Below, piece by piece: positions 1-12,200 of a stretch of 64,000 bases of DNA (positions are counted from its first letter, which is position 1; every line of letters begins with the position of its first letter). The stretch spans positions 5,585,001-5,649,000 of the forward strand of contig NC_092673.1 in the NCBI RefSeq assembly GCF_964355755.1, given 5' to 3'. The notes beneath the pieces are model-generated. The model made no database searches. It was not told the DNA's origin and saw only the letters and a list, made by a program, of their open reading frames with translations. Both the position numbers and the translations under genes were made by a program. This stretch comes from Antedon mediterranea. Taxonomy: Eukaryota > Echinodermata > Crinoidea > Comatulida > Antedonidae.

Positions 1-230
1 TTTGAAACCGTTGGTCTAGTGGTTTTCCTTAAAAACCTCTTAAAATGGCAATATATCTAAACATTAGTACTGTATTGCTAATATTAAAAGTTTCACGACA
101 TATTTAGTACCTGATGATGATTATGGTACAAATCTTCTATCGTTAATGATAAAATAAGCTCCTCATTTAAATAAACGCCATAGTTGAAGACGATTTAGAG
201 TGGAATTAAGAGCTCCACATGTCTTAAGAA

Positions 231-370
231 CTGTCTACACTATCAAAAAAAGTGTGATGTGCCCAAATAAGGTAGTGATAGGATCAAATATGGTAGTCAT
301 GACATCATCATGTCCATATATGGGCACATCACATTTGTTGTCACATAAAGTTTGACAGTGTAGACAGAGC
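231..370. mobile_element. MITE-1 copy (GTCTACACTATCAAA ends)
   Basis: Member of the window's commonest small inverted-repeat element. The left end reads CTGTCTACACTATCAAA and the right end TTTGACAGTGTAGACAG. Between them are the family's internal words GTGATGTGCCCAAATA, ATGACATCATCATGTCCATA and GGGCACATCACA. It has no coding capacity. The copy is flanked by two imperfect direct repeats of about 32 bp (about 195-226 and 371-402), so a local duplication accompanied or preceded the insertion. Confidence 0.8.
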
Positions 371-402
371 ATTAGAGTGGAATGAAGAGCTCTACATGTC
401 TA

Positions 403-3122
403 GCTTGATCATGTATGGTAATGTACCATGTATTGTGTTTGAATGACAGGCGGCTTAGTCTAATACCATAGAATTGACTTAAATGATAAAGGTACCTGCT
501 TCTCTCTGTGCATATGTATATTAGATGTATAATAATTTCACTATAATGTCTTTGTTAACCCTTTTGTAAATTGTGGGACTATCTTAGTAGAACGCAATGG
601 GGTTTTTTTAAATAGCATAGTTTGCTTCCCAAGACTATTATAGTTTAAATCATAATAATAAATTAAATATGTTAAATTGTTATTATTATATCTGTAAGCC
701 CTTATTCCATTATATTGCAGCTAATATACAGGATAGAAAATGCAATATCGTTGTCACTATTGATTTTTTCATTGCATTAAAAAAATGTATTAATGTAAAA
801 AAGGTTGCACTTTTTCATTTACAGAAATAACTGAAAACCGAATAGGGAAGGGAATGCGATTTGCTCAATTAGACCCTATTTTAAAAATAGAATAGGATAG
901 AGGCTGCCAAATATAGTATGTAATACTTATTTCATGTAAAAATTAATGTTTTACCCAATTGGGTAGAGTATTCAGTTTTTACAGGTGAAATTACCAGAAT
1001 TAATGTATCTTCATGTGTATAAAACTATATAAATAAATAAAAAATATTAAATTTTCCAATCTGGCAATATGAAAATCCAGGAAAAAAACAAGTTATTTTT
1101 TAATTAATTCTTTAAAATAAATATGACCAATTAATTAGCAGTGGTAGTTAGGAATTTTATCATTGATTAAATCAGATTATATTAAAATGATGTATCAGGA
1201 AATTCTTTATTTTTAATGTTGTTTATGTCTGTATGATAAATATACCATATCTTGTACAGTTTTCAGTTTTATAGATGGGAAAGCATATACTATAAAATTG
1301 TTTCAATGTGTATATGGTAGTTATATACAAGATCTGCAATATTGCAGTATATTGAAGAATTTGAAATACACTTACTGCTGTTATTGCCATTGCATTATTC
1401 ATGTAACGGAATCATATTTAGTTTCCATAGCTTTATTTATCACTGTTGTACAATTCAACACTCACATATTAAAAAAAAACTATCTGTAGTTAAGATATTA
1501 ATATTGTCAAGAAATATGTTTTTCTTTTGTATGCATTAACAAGTGGTTTACAAGAGTATTAATGGTCTTGTAAAATTTTCCATGCAAAACTTCAACTTAC
1601 AGTAGTGAGTTATAGGGGTTTTAAAAAGTGTATGCTCAATGGAAAAATGTGTATGCATGTTTTTCTATATAAGAATATACACCTGTGTTATGGTGAGTCT
1701 TGTATGCTTGTTGATAGGATTTGCTATATGCAGTCATATTCTTAATGTTCGCACTTACTAAACATTTTGTAAGAAATCACCGATTTTGACCAATTAAAAA
1801 TTAATGTTGATTACTATATTACTATTTTTAATATTTTGTAAATGTTTACAAGTTTTCACCATGTTTTGTGATTCAAAATATTAGATCGTTTTAATAATAT
1901 TTACCAGAATGATTTTGTGTTAACATATATTTTTATCAAGAATGTTTTTCTTCGAAGTTAAAACAATTTATTTTTGTGCATGTATTTTATTTACTATTTT
2001 TAGATATGACATTTTTATTTTAATAACATGTTATTTTAACGACTAATTATAGAATATATATAGACGAATATTTTGTGCGTGATTTTAAAACTTTGGCAAG
2101 TAGAAAGAATTTTAAAGATGTCAATATTTTGTTCTTTAATTGCTGAGAATTGGAATATTTTAGTATTACTAGACGACAAGCCAGAGAGAGAATCTCTTTT
2201 AATTCTTGTTCATAATTGGTCAATAAGTATATATCATATATCTAAATAAATTTTATTATTATAATTTACTAAGTATTATAAAGACATTAGACAAACATTC
2301 AGGAGTCATAAAGGAGTTAATTACTGGTTAAAGAAGAACAAAACTATCTCTCCAAAAATATTTCCTAACATGTTTATAAAATAATCCACTATTTTTATAA
2401 TGAAGTCTCAAATCATTATTACTGACCACCGAGTAAATGGTTACTTTCCCTCCAAATTATTATATTTTATTATTTAACAACTGTAAGTTTTCTTAATGTT
2501 AACCTCATAAAACTAACAAATATTACAAAAAAGGAATTGGATATATTAATTAATAATTAATTATTATTCTCTACAATCATTTCAGTTGTATGTAAAAAAA
2601 TTGTTCCCTAGGCTACCTTCCACAAGTAAGTATCTTAATATAGTTTGATAATAATCAAACCTTTGGGGTAACTTTTTCACTATAATACCGTTTCACATTA
2701 AATTAATTAAAACGATTAATTAATATGTTATAAACTTATTAGTATAAAGGAAATTATACTGTGTGCAGAAATAAGCCCACTTGATTAACGTTGGTGTATG
2801 TATAACCCCATTTTCAAATTGGGACAAGGCCCTATACACTTTTGATATAATGAATAGCAAATTATCTTCTGTATATAGAGGGATAGCTTAATAAAGAGCA
2901 AAACAATACACTATAAACAACGATCTTCTAATAATGGCAATTGGCTATTGTGATATATTGCATTGTTTAATAATAATAAAATAGACAGAATTAAAAAACA
3001 ATATTATGAGAAAAAACGATGTAAAACAAATAACATGAACTGTATTGAAACTAGGTACTGTAAATATGTTTCATATGACTTTAATTGTGTCAATATGAAC
3101 CAGAAAGATTAAATATATTTAA
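403..3122. other. AT-rich non-coding DNA, nothing recognised
   Basis: Short open frames here have AT-driven composition and no recognisable family. No tRNA-like, tandem or inverted structure stood out. It lies beyond the 3' side of SERAC1 and is probably intergenic. Confidence 0.5.
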
Positions 3123-3467
3123 AGATGTATTTGTTCCCCAAAAACATGAAAAATGAAGATTAATTAAATCAGACTTTGAATATGTTATTTTGTAGTTTTA
3201 ATAAAGTGAATCACTTCCGTAGAAAAAAAAACGGAAAAAAATAATGTTTTCACTTATAAAATAACATGATAAATGGTTAAATTCAACCAAAAATCGATTT
3301 GCTGGCAGCCAATTTGACAATTTTTTGCTTTAAATTGCATTTTTTTCAGGTAAACATTTTTTTTTTCGATCCAATTTTTGGCCAAAGTGGATAACTATTA
3401 TGTAACATGGAATATTCAACAAAAATTTTTTTAATAAGAATTATTTTTTCAGGGGGACAATACATCT
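3123..3467. mobile_element. TTAA-flanked MITE, short subfamily
   Basis: The left end AGATGTATTTGTTCCCC and right end GGGGGACAATACATCT are inverted repeats, with TTAA immediately outside on both sides (3119-3122 and 3468-3471). The interior matches the partial copy at 63251-63437 (shared AAAACATGAAAAATGA and TTTTGTAGTTTTAATAAAGT). It differs from the 530-bp subfamily at 25479 and 48680. TTAA target use is known for piggyBac and Kolobok elements; assignment to either is inference. Confidence 0.75.
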
Positions 3468-3607
3468 TTAAGCTCTTTGATCATAACTAAAAGATAATAT
3501 TTTGCACCGTTGTATGAACATTTTCACTTTATCCTAGTTAAAAAAAAGTTAAAAGTAGACAAATAAATAAAATGTTTATGACTAGACAATGTATAAACGT
3601 GTGTATA

Positions 3608-3758
3608 AAGCTCTGTCTACACTATCAAAGTAGTTTGACAAAAACAAGTGTGGTGTGTGTGTGCCCATATATGTGATATGACATCATCATGTCCATACAT
3701 GGGCACATCACATATTTTTTTGTCACATATAGTTTGATCATTTGTGTAGACAGAGCTT
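3608..3758. mobile_element. MITE-1 copy
   Basis: Both ends are present: AAGCTCTGTCTACACTATC on the left and TGTGTAGACAGAGCTT on the right. The right inverted repeat carries a small internal change (TTTGATCATTTGTG). The interior includes ATGACATCATCATGTCCATA. Confidence 0.85.
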
Positions 3759-4594
3759 TAGGACACTTCTTATTGTGTTAATTGTGATAATACAAATTCC
3801 ATGTCTGTAGATTTAAATATCTGTTGAATTGCTGAAGATTCAACCAATCAGGGCTCAGAGATTTGCAGACAAGCACAAAAGTATTCAAGATGGAGTAGCA
3901 ATGTGTGGATTAGTAGTACAGTTGTAGACAAACCCTTGACTTAACTTATAATTTAACTGATTCTATATTTAAAGAGATTATTGTTTATGAAAAGTGAAGT
4001 TGTCCGACAATGATAAAATCTAAAGACGACCACTACTAAGTAGTCAATTACTACCAAATTGGGGGACCAGAATGTATGGTTATAACGCTAAGCCTATATC
4101 AAATTAGTCTATATTGGGGTGGGGTGTGTGGAGCCCTGATAAATATGTGACAGTGTATGAGGTAACTTATGCCTGTGTGTCTGTCTTCAAAGTAATGATT
4201 AGACTTATTTAAGTAAATAAAACAAATTATAGAGTTACAATTGTTCATGAGAAGGATTCACTTTAAAACTTGTTTAGTGTTTGTGTTTAAAAGTAAAGTA
4301 ATGACCATTTACACTGGTCAATTAAACATTCAACATTTATTGAATTTAAATTCATTTAAGATGTGCAAGTTGTTTATTTATGAATTATTCATGTCATTGA
4401 AACGTAATATGTGGAGGAATTATTAAACTGTTGTCATTTTGTTTGCCTGATGTTGAATTGGAATAGTGGACTAGGCATACTGAGAGACAATAAAGTTGAC
4501 ATTTCTTACGTAGGCATCACAATCAATTGTGTTTCATTATCTGTGTACAATGTATTTACATTCATCATTGTTTAATTCAAATCAATTTAATCTT
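3759..4594. other. Non-coding DNA between MITE copies
   Basis: No coding exon, RNA gene or repeat was recognised. A 61-codon open frame at 4241-4426 resembles no family and has the AT-rich composition of its surroundings. Confidence 0.4.
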
Positions 4595-4716
4595 AAGCTC
4601 TGTCTACACTATCAAACTAGTTTGACAAAAAAAGTGTGATATGTGTGCTATTAAATGGTATTGATATTCCCAAATATGGATGTCCATATATGAGCACATC
4701 ACATTTTTTTTATCAC

Positions 4717-5234
4717 TGTCACGAACTCCTCTCACGTATGTTTCCGAGCGGTTGAAAATACTTTAGGAACTCCCTTGTGACATAAAAGTATACACACAAA
4801 ATCCACAAAGTTGTAAAATAACTCAAAAACAAAGCTTTAATTTCAATCAATTTCAACTTTTAACAATCCAGTAAGCACTTTAAATAACAGCTTCACAATG
4901 ACTTTACAATATATAACATCCAACCTCTAATCCAACCTCTAATCCAACCTCTAATCCAACAACCTTCTTCAAAATAAATGCTTCAATCAAAAATCCTTCT
5001 CCCACTTACAATTGTCATACTTCCTCTAATATATACAATATGTTCATAACCTTCTAGATCATTCCTTATACTTCTCATTATTACATGATTACAGTTTCTA
5101 TTAATAGGGCTTCTGGAATGTTCTTGATTGTTCTTATTAATTATACATGGTTTCTTAAATCAAAACATCTAATTCTAGAATGTTCATGTAAATACTATGT
5201 TACTCTATATGTTAGGGAATGGTAATTTATTACA
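4717..5234 (-). repeat. LTR (3' copy in element orientation)
   Basis: It is nearly identical to 6142-6657. Visible differences include the stretch near 5027-5035, which is slightly longer than the CCCCTTATATAC version in the other LTR. It contains three tandem AATCCAACCTCT units near 4920-4960. Its edge abuts the purine tract. Confidence 0.92.
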
Positions 5235-5252
5235 CTCCCCCCTCTTTCTGAG
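5235..5252 (-). other. Polypurine tract of the LTR element
   Basis: On the minus strand this reads CTCAGAAAGAGGGGGGAG directly against the start of the 3' LTR. This is the expected position and composition for plus-strand DNA priming in LTR retrotransposons. Confidence 0.8.
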
Positions 5253-5307
5253 CTCAAAACTCTTTCTTGGAGTTTTGAAGGGCAAGTATACACGAAAGTG
5301 GCAAAAG

Positions 5308-5808
5308 TTAACCCACTCCTATTCTATAAAACTTAAATACGCCATAATAACATACAACATAATCATTAATAATTACTAATAATGAACAAACAATATTCAT
5401 GTAAATTTGTCGGAATGGTTCACTAACAATTACTGACATAGGAATCATAAAATCCTTAAATTTAGTTTTATACTTTGAGGCTTTACAATACTCTGTCAAC
5501 GAAATATCATGTGAAAATTTCAAAACACTATTACTGCAATGATATAAAACCAGTAATTTCTCTATGGGTTCTGTCTGGTGTTTAGTAAAAACATGCCTAA
5601 ATAAAATTCCGTCCTTACAGACCGTCATATCTTCCCGACATAAACCTTCTTTCCTTTCAATATCTTCCCGATGTAAACGTTCTTGGTTATCCATCATCTG
5701 CTGCATCAGAAGACTCTGTTGTTGTATTTGTTGCTTCATTAACACCACCAAAAAGTCTGTACTGCTGTACACTTTACCGGATATTGTTGTTGATTGTTTA
5801 TCAGCCAT
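5308..5808 (-). CDS. Gag-like N-terminal remnant of the LTR element, 166 aa
   Basis: This is the only sizeable open frame inside the element, and it lies in element orientation between primer site and purine tract. Residues about 20-60 are rich in Gln, Met, Glu and Arg (for example KQQIQQQSLLMQQMMDNQER) and look like a coiled coil, as in the N-terminal part of many Gag proteins. No zinc knuckle and no pol motif is present. The downstream part has no recognised domain. Calling it a Gag remnant rests on position and coiled-coil character only; it may instead be a fortuitous open frame. Confidence 0.5.
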   Translation of the reverse strand: MADKQSTTISGKVYSSTDFLVVLMKQQIQQQSLLMQQMMDNQERLHREDIERKEGLCREDMTVCKDGILFRHVFTKHQTEPIEKLLVLYHCSNSVLKFSHDISLTEYCKASKYKTKFKDFMIPMSVIVSEPFRQIYMNIVCSLLVIINDYVVCYYGVFKFYRIGVG

Positions 5809-6123
5809 ATTTTAAATCTGGATGAGGGTCTTGTTACTAGTTAATCGTAGTTACCGAGACGTTCACAAGTCTACTGTTCCAAATAAATAATGTACTGTTC
5901 TTAAAACAATGTTTGTGTTCTTACGATTAAACAAAACGTAGCACCGCGGCTTCCGTAAAATATCACAGTATCGTAAGTACCGCTTCCTCAAAATATCAAT
6001 AAAAGTACAGTTGATCCTAAAACAGCCACCAATCTATGGCAAAATACAGTAGATCAAACTGCTACCACAAAATATCACAACCGTAGATAAATACACAGTT
6101 AAGTCGAACAGTAGATCGAAATA

Positions 6124-6136
6124 ACCGCTGCCACCA
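6124..6136 (-). other. Primer-binding site complementary to tRNA-Leu
   Basis: On the minus strand TGGTGGCAGCGGT follows the 5' LTR after 5 bases. It is the complement of ACCGCTGCCA plus the added CCA, the 3' end of common animal tRNA-Leu. The 13-base match is read directly; the tRNA 3' end is from general knowledge. Confidence 0.75.
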
Positions 6137-6141
6137 AATTA

Positions 6142-6657
6142 TGTCACGAACTCCTCTCACGTATGTTTCCGAGCGGTTGAAAATACTTTAGGAACTCCCT
6201 TGTGACATAAAAGTATACACACAAAATCCACAAAGTTGTAAAATAACTCAAAAACAAAGCTTTAATTTCAATCAACTTCAACTTTTAACAATCCAGTAAG
6301 CACTTTAAATAACAGCTTCACAATGACTTTACAATATATAACATCCAACCTCTAATCCAACCTCTAATCCAACCTCTAATCCAACAACCTTCTTCAAAAT
6401 AAATGCTTCAATCAAAAATCCTTCTCCCACTTACAATTGTCATACTTCCCCTTATATACAATATGTTCATAACCTTCTAGATCATTCCTTATACTTCTCA
6501 TTATTACATGATTACAGTTTCTATTAATAGGGCTTCTGGAATGTTCTTGATTGTTCTTATTAATTATACATGGTTTCTTAAATCAAAACATCTAATTCTA
6601 GAATGTTCATGTAAATACTATGTTACTCTATATGTTAGGGAATGGTAATTTATTACA
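6142..6657 (-). repeat. LTR (5' copy in element orientation)
   Basis: Direct repeat partner of 4717-5234. In element orientation it is followed by five bases and the primer-binding site. The outer flank is ATCAC, matching the flank of the other LTR. Confidence 0.92.
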
Positions 6658-6678
6658 ATCACATATAGTTTGATAGTG

Positions 6679-7561
6679 TAGACAGAGCTTAATACTGCTT
6701 ACAGTTCTTGTGCTATATCCACTGTAACTTTTCCTCCCTTCCAACCCCCACCCCACCTTCATTTTCATTACTTTCACAAACCCTAACCCCCAACCCATAT
6801 TTCAAAATCCTTGATCTGACACTGCAATCAGTTAGCAGTCAGTACAAACTATTCTATAAATATTAAATCTACAATCAAATTATTCTATCCAGTTTAGATT
6901 TAGACATTACAAATCTATAAAGTTTCTTAGTGTCCTCACCTATCTATTCAATTAGGGTGTTGTAGACAGAGCTTAATACTGCTTACAGTTCTTGTGCTAT
7001 ATCCACTGTAACTTTTCCTCCCTTCCAACCACCCCCCCCCCCCCTTCATTTTCATTACTTTCACAAACCCTAACCCCTCCCCCAATATTTCTAAATCCTG
7101 GATCTGACACTGCAATCAGTTAGTAGTCAGTACAAACTATTCTATAAATATTAAATCTACAATCAAATTATTCTATCCAGTTTAGAAGTTTAGATTTAGA
7201 CATTACAAATCTATAAAGTTTCTTAGTGTCCTCACCTATCTATTCAATTAGGTTGTTGTAGACAGAGCTTAATACTGCTTACAGTTCTTGTGCTATATCC
7301 ACTGTAACTTTTCCTCCCTTCCAACCACCCCCCCCCCCCCCACTTCATTTTCATTACTTTCACAAACCCTAACCCCTCCCCCAATATTTCTAAATCCTGG
7401 ATCTGACACTGTATTCAGTTAGCAGTCATTACAAACGATTCTATAAATATTAAATCTACAATAAAATTATTCTATCCAGTTTAGATGTTTAGATTTAGAC
7501 ATTACAAATCTATAAAGTTTCTTAGTGTCCTCATCTATCTATCTATTCAATTAGGTTGTTG
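6679..7561. repeat. Three tandem copies of a ~290-bp unit beginning inside a MITE end
   Basis: Each copy starts GTAGACAGAGCTTAATACTG (about 6679, 6962, 7257). Each continues with CTTGTGCTATATCCACTGTA, a C-rich tract, TTCATTTTCATTACTTTCAC and CTATAAAGTTTCTTAGTGTC. The first bases are the outer end of the MITE-1 copy to the left, so amplification happened after the MITE inserted. The C tract is interrupted in copy 1 and has become a pure run of about 13-15 C in copies 2 and 3. Confidence 0.9.
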
Positions 7562-9229
7562 TTGAACGAGCTATTGTCTTATAAATAGAAATTTGATTGT
7601 TCTGAATAATAAGGTTAAGCTCTTTTTGATGATCTAGTAAATAAACATAAAAACAGATGTTAAATAAATAATAAGTAGAAAAATCACAATAGAATTTAAT
7701 GTATTGTCGTCATCAATTTGATTTGTTATTGTATTTCAATAATCATTAGTTTGATTAATAATGTTAGTAGGTTATGACGTGTGTTGTATCATTTTTGTTC
7801 AATTTTAAAAATTAGTAATACAATATACCTGTTTAGTTTAGACCGATTTAGAGCGGACAGAAATAGAAAAATTGATTTGGGTATCATATTATCCTAACCT
7901 TGCTGTTAAATGTGGTTTAAAAAAATAAAGTAAAAAAACACTTTTATGATGAATGTATATAGTCAGGGTCAGGCAATTTAACAACAGGATGCTGAGCTCC
8001 AGAGATCAAAGGGTTTATCTGTGGCTGTGACACGATCATGATACACCCCTTAACAGACACGGCACAGCGCAGAATATGTACATAGTACAGTACTGTTGGT
8101 ATTTGTCGCAGCCAGACATAAGATCAAAGGACTGTTAGGAGTTCCTATCTTGGCAATGTGAGCTTAGTGACCTGTTAGATTGCCTTGCTCAAGGTATGTT
8201 CAGATCTGTAGAGTGAGTTCTTATCATAATCTTCGTAACAGCAAACTTGTGCTTTCATTAACTGTTTGAATTGGTTGGATGCGAAAACTCTTTTCCTGGT
8301 TCGGACGGATAGAGTTGTGTACACTGCATACAATACAAAACTATAACTGTCAGTGTGAGCAGGCACATAATTATACATATATGAAACTATTTTTAAATTA
8401 ATAACTTTATTCAAATCAACAACCTACAATTAGATAAATATTGCAAAACAAACAATAAAATAAAAATTGACATCCTATAAAATAATCCTAAATATTTGTA
8501 CAGTAAACTCTTCCAAGACACCCTAGTTCAGGCCAAACAATTTACACTTTCAAATGCAAGTTATTAATAATAATGAATTTGGTTGAGGTATTTTAAACAG
8601 GCAATAAATATTAAACCCAAATAAATTTGTTATTTTTCATAAATAAGAAGTATACCACAAAGTGTATAGTACTAACGTCTTAAATTTCTTATAAATAATA
8701 TGAATAATAAATTATTAATTTTAGTTTATAAAATATAAATTACAGTATGAATACCTCGTTTTGACAACGCTTGTAACTCAATATCAAAATATTATGATTG
8801 TACAGTAATTTGTTCATAATGCTACTGTAGGGGTTCATCCCATGTTTTCAGTAACAGGTAGACTTTAGTGGCTAAACATCTTTTAAACAGTTGCGACATC
8901 TCAAGGTTTCTCCACGCACCATACCTCCATGCACCAATATTTTTACTCGATATTCGTCAAAGGCAAAACTACCATTGAATTGCACTTTTTAAAACGTATT
9001 TTTTCTATACTTATTTACATTAAAAAAATCAACATTTTATGAGTTATAGCACTTATTTTTAACCTTTCAGAGGTAGTATATGTGTGGGAATAATTAAAAC
9101 AAAACAACAATATACTTGGAATGAAACAGTAGTCTATATTAAAACATATTCATTATGTTTTAATATCCCTTTCCCAATTCAAAAACGTTACACCGCTTGT
9201 GTAATCAGTTGTCCCTGATTGGTGACAGT
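7562..9229. other. Downstream flank and probable 3' UTR of SERAC1
   Basis: This lies 3' of the SERAC1 stop on the minus strand. Candidate minus-strand poly(A) signals are ATTAAA at 9164-9159 (about 65 bases after the stop) and AATAAA at 8411-8406. I cannot tell which is used. No other coding exon was seen. Confidence 0.4.
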
Positions 9230-12200
9230 CTATTGGTCAAATCCAGCAAAGGGAGGTGGGTCTATTGTATCCAAATGCTTGTTCATTGGCTGTTGAGTAA
9301 GAATTTCAGCAATTTTAGCGTGAAGGGGCGATGGAGCATGACGATTAAGAAACTTCAATAAGGCTTGGTATACAGGTGATGAATGACTAGTTGGCTTGCA
9401 TACCCCAAAGTGATTCGTATCCAGCATGTAAAAATCACCGAAACCAGGATCTGTAGAGGACAGAAAATAGAATTATAGATATATTAACCTTACCTTAAGT
9501 GAAATAAGGAGGAAAAGAGTATTGCCAAAGAACTTATAACACAAGAATCTCCTGTTCTTCAATTTGCATTCAAAACACAGTATCGAAAGTACAGGGTTAA
9601 AAGGTCAAACTGGGCGACGCCATTTCACAGCATGGAGCAGAACCCTCTCCAAACTAGAAAGTCAAAACTATTAATTCCTATAGAGGGCTCAGTTAATTAC
9701 TCTATCCCCCATATAGTATTAGCAGATCCCCTCTATGATTTTAACTTTCTAATTTGACACTATGGCTCACAGTGGCGCCACCCATTATCTCTATTCTATC
9801 CTACAATGCATTTCGAAATTGTTACACGCTTTGGACAAACAGGAGATTCTTGTGTTATAAGTTCTTTGGTATTACTCATATATGCTGCCTCCTGTCATAT
9901 TTTTACTGACACTGCAGATAGCATGTTGTATTAATACAATTTTACAGTGTTTTTTGGTTAATATTATTTATTTGTGCACACTTTTCTATGCTTATGAAAT
10001 AGTGTATGCATTGCTGTCTATAAAGCATTGTCTCTAATACTGAATGCAATACATACTGTAAATACTGACTTTTTATATTTACATTCCCCTTCGGATGATA
10101 ATGTGTGAATTTTCGACAATTACTGACAGAAGAGGATCCAAGATTTTGAAATAGGTAGGGGAAGGGGCGAGGGCCTAACAATTGTGCTGACCTATTTTGT
10201 GTATTGTAATTTTAGAAACTTCTAGAGGAAGACAAATATAGCCAGTCTGCATACTGCCTTTTTAAAATTTGAATTTGTATATATTATATCAGAGGAATTA
10301 CCACCTATTACTATCTGATTGGACAGTGATTAATTTACTATTAGTAATTCTTGGCCACATGTGCCAAAAGACATCAAACAAAATAAAATATCAATGAAAA
10401 GGAAATAAAAAGAATAAATAATAATATTCAGCACATAATTTTTATCCAAATATAAAGTCAATTTACTTTATCAAACCATGTCTGAATAGACTGACCTAGA
10501 TATTCTAACACAGCGATAGTCAATGGTTAATGCAATCTAATTTGATGTAATAATTGACTTGATAATAGCAATGTAAAAATAATTACTTCACATAATTGAG
10601 AGTGATGTACTTTCAAATTAAAAAGTCTTTCTAGAGACTTGTACTTTTCAAAATATAAATTCATATGAATTATTAAATAATTTAATGATGTTGTAAAATA
10701 TTTTCCACAGAAGAGATCAGTTTCATCATTAAGTACTCTGGAATATACTGAAGTTTTCCCTCATTAGACATAATTTATTTACAAAAATTGTCAGACTTAC
10801 GTGCTGAAGTCATGGGAACAACAAATAACTTAAGAAGAGCGACCTCTGTTGGTTGCATTTCACCAAAGCTTAACACAGGTAAACCGAAAGTTTGAACAAA
10901 CGCACGGAATTGGCCGTGTAAATGGCGTAATGATGAAGCACCTAGACAATTGGGAAAAAAACAACTGCTAAATTTAAAATTTACTTGTAAAATGACAAAG
11001 TACAGTAGGACCTATGATTTATGTACTATTATTATATTTTATTATTAATATATATTATTATATTTATTTTATATTTCATTATTTTCTCACTAAGATGTAC
11101 ATAGACATAACATTAGGATGACCAACAGGTGGTAAACACCTCTAAAATAGTCCAAATTGCACAATGAGCCCAGTTATGATCAGTGGCTGTGTGTATACTA
11201 GTACACCGGGGTAACCCCCTACTCGTCTTGAGTGATGTACTAGGTTCTTTAAACTGCACATGAGTTTGTGCACTGGACCTACAGTTTATATTCCTTATCC
11301 CAGAAGACTCGTTCTACTAACAGAACCATGGAGCGAGTGAGCCTCGAACCCTTGCTGGCTAAGTAATTACGGTCCCACTGTCTTAACCGCTCAGTCACTC
11401 ACTCACTACTAAGAGAGGGCCTCATGTATGTCAGCCTCGGCTGTTTTGAGTCACCCTCATTAAACAAAGTTTAATAAAAAAAAAGTTGTACCTAAAATCC
11501 ATTACATCCAGGTTCTTGGCTTTAAATTGACATACCCCACCCCCCCCCCCCCCCCAAACACATAGATATCATATAGCTATGCAATTACAATTATTTTTTT
11601 CAGTAATATGTTGTTTACCTTGTTGTAGTTCAGCTACCTCAACCGATGGGTAGAGCAGGTAACTAGCCTGTTGTGAATAAGCTGCAATGGCTGAGCCTTG
11701 GTGTGGTGTACTATAAAACACAACGCCAGCTGTTTTACTAGCCAAACTTTGCTGTTTCTTACTCTGCCATGCATCTATTAACATCTGCTTCACTAGTAAA
11801 CCTAAAGTAATGATAATAATATATAAATAATATAGTAATATATAATAATATAATATAAACACAATAGGCATAGAAATTAATTCTAAACCGTCCGGTGATA
11901 TATTGAAATTTAATTAATTAATTTGAAACGATAAGATAAGGAAATCTGTTTAAATGAGAAAAAGTCGCCCCAACCGAGATACGAACCCGGACCTTCTGCT
12001 TGATATGCAGATGTCCTAATCATTAGACCACTGGGGCTTTCATGGTATAGTTCAAACCCGATTGAATAATAATATATATATATATATGGGCACATAAAAT
12101 TTGTTTTGATAGTGTAGACAGAGCTTTAAGGGAAGAGTGAAACATAAAATGATTGCATGATCATTGTATCTGTTTTTATCTGTTTATTAATTAATTAAAA

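Larger units (their letters stand above)
4717..6657 (-). mobile_element. Non-autonomous LTR retrotransposon, 1.94 kb, structurally complete
   Basis: Two direct repeats of 516-518 bp (4717-5234 and 6142-6657) begin TGTCACGAAC and end TTTATTACA on the plus strand. The 5-bp sequence ATCAC flanks the element on both sides (4712-4716 and 6658-6662), a perfect target duplication. Read on the minus strand, the order is 5' LTR (6657-6142), primer-binding site (6136-6124), a 166-codon open frame (5808-5308), a purine tract (5252-5235) and the 3' LTR. The interior is only 907 bp. There is no protease, reverse transcriptase, RNase H or integrase, so it would need proteins from another element. The LTRs differ only by a few substitutions and small indels by eye, so the insertion is recent. 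Confidence 0.92.
4595..6690. mobile_element. MITE-1 copy split by an LTR retrotransposon
   Basis: The left part (4595-4716) starts AAGCTCTGTCTACACTATC. The right part (6658-6690) ends TTTGATAGTGTAGACAGAG. Removing 4717-6657 and one copy of the duplicated ATCAC rebuilds a normal family member. This dates the MITE as older than the LTR element. Confidence 0.85.

Noticed and set aside
5564-5815. Plus-strand 83-codon open frame inside the LTR element
   Set aside because: It is antisense to the element and to the Gag-like frame; its content is explained by the complementary coding strand.
8175-8414. Minus-strand 79-codon open frame downstream of SERAC1
   Set aside because: No family resemblance and no splice context; it may be 3' UTR of SERAC1.
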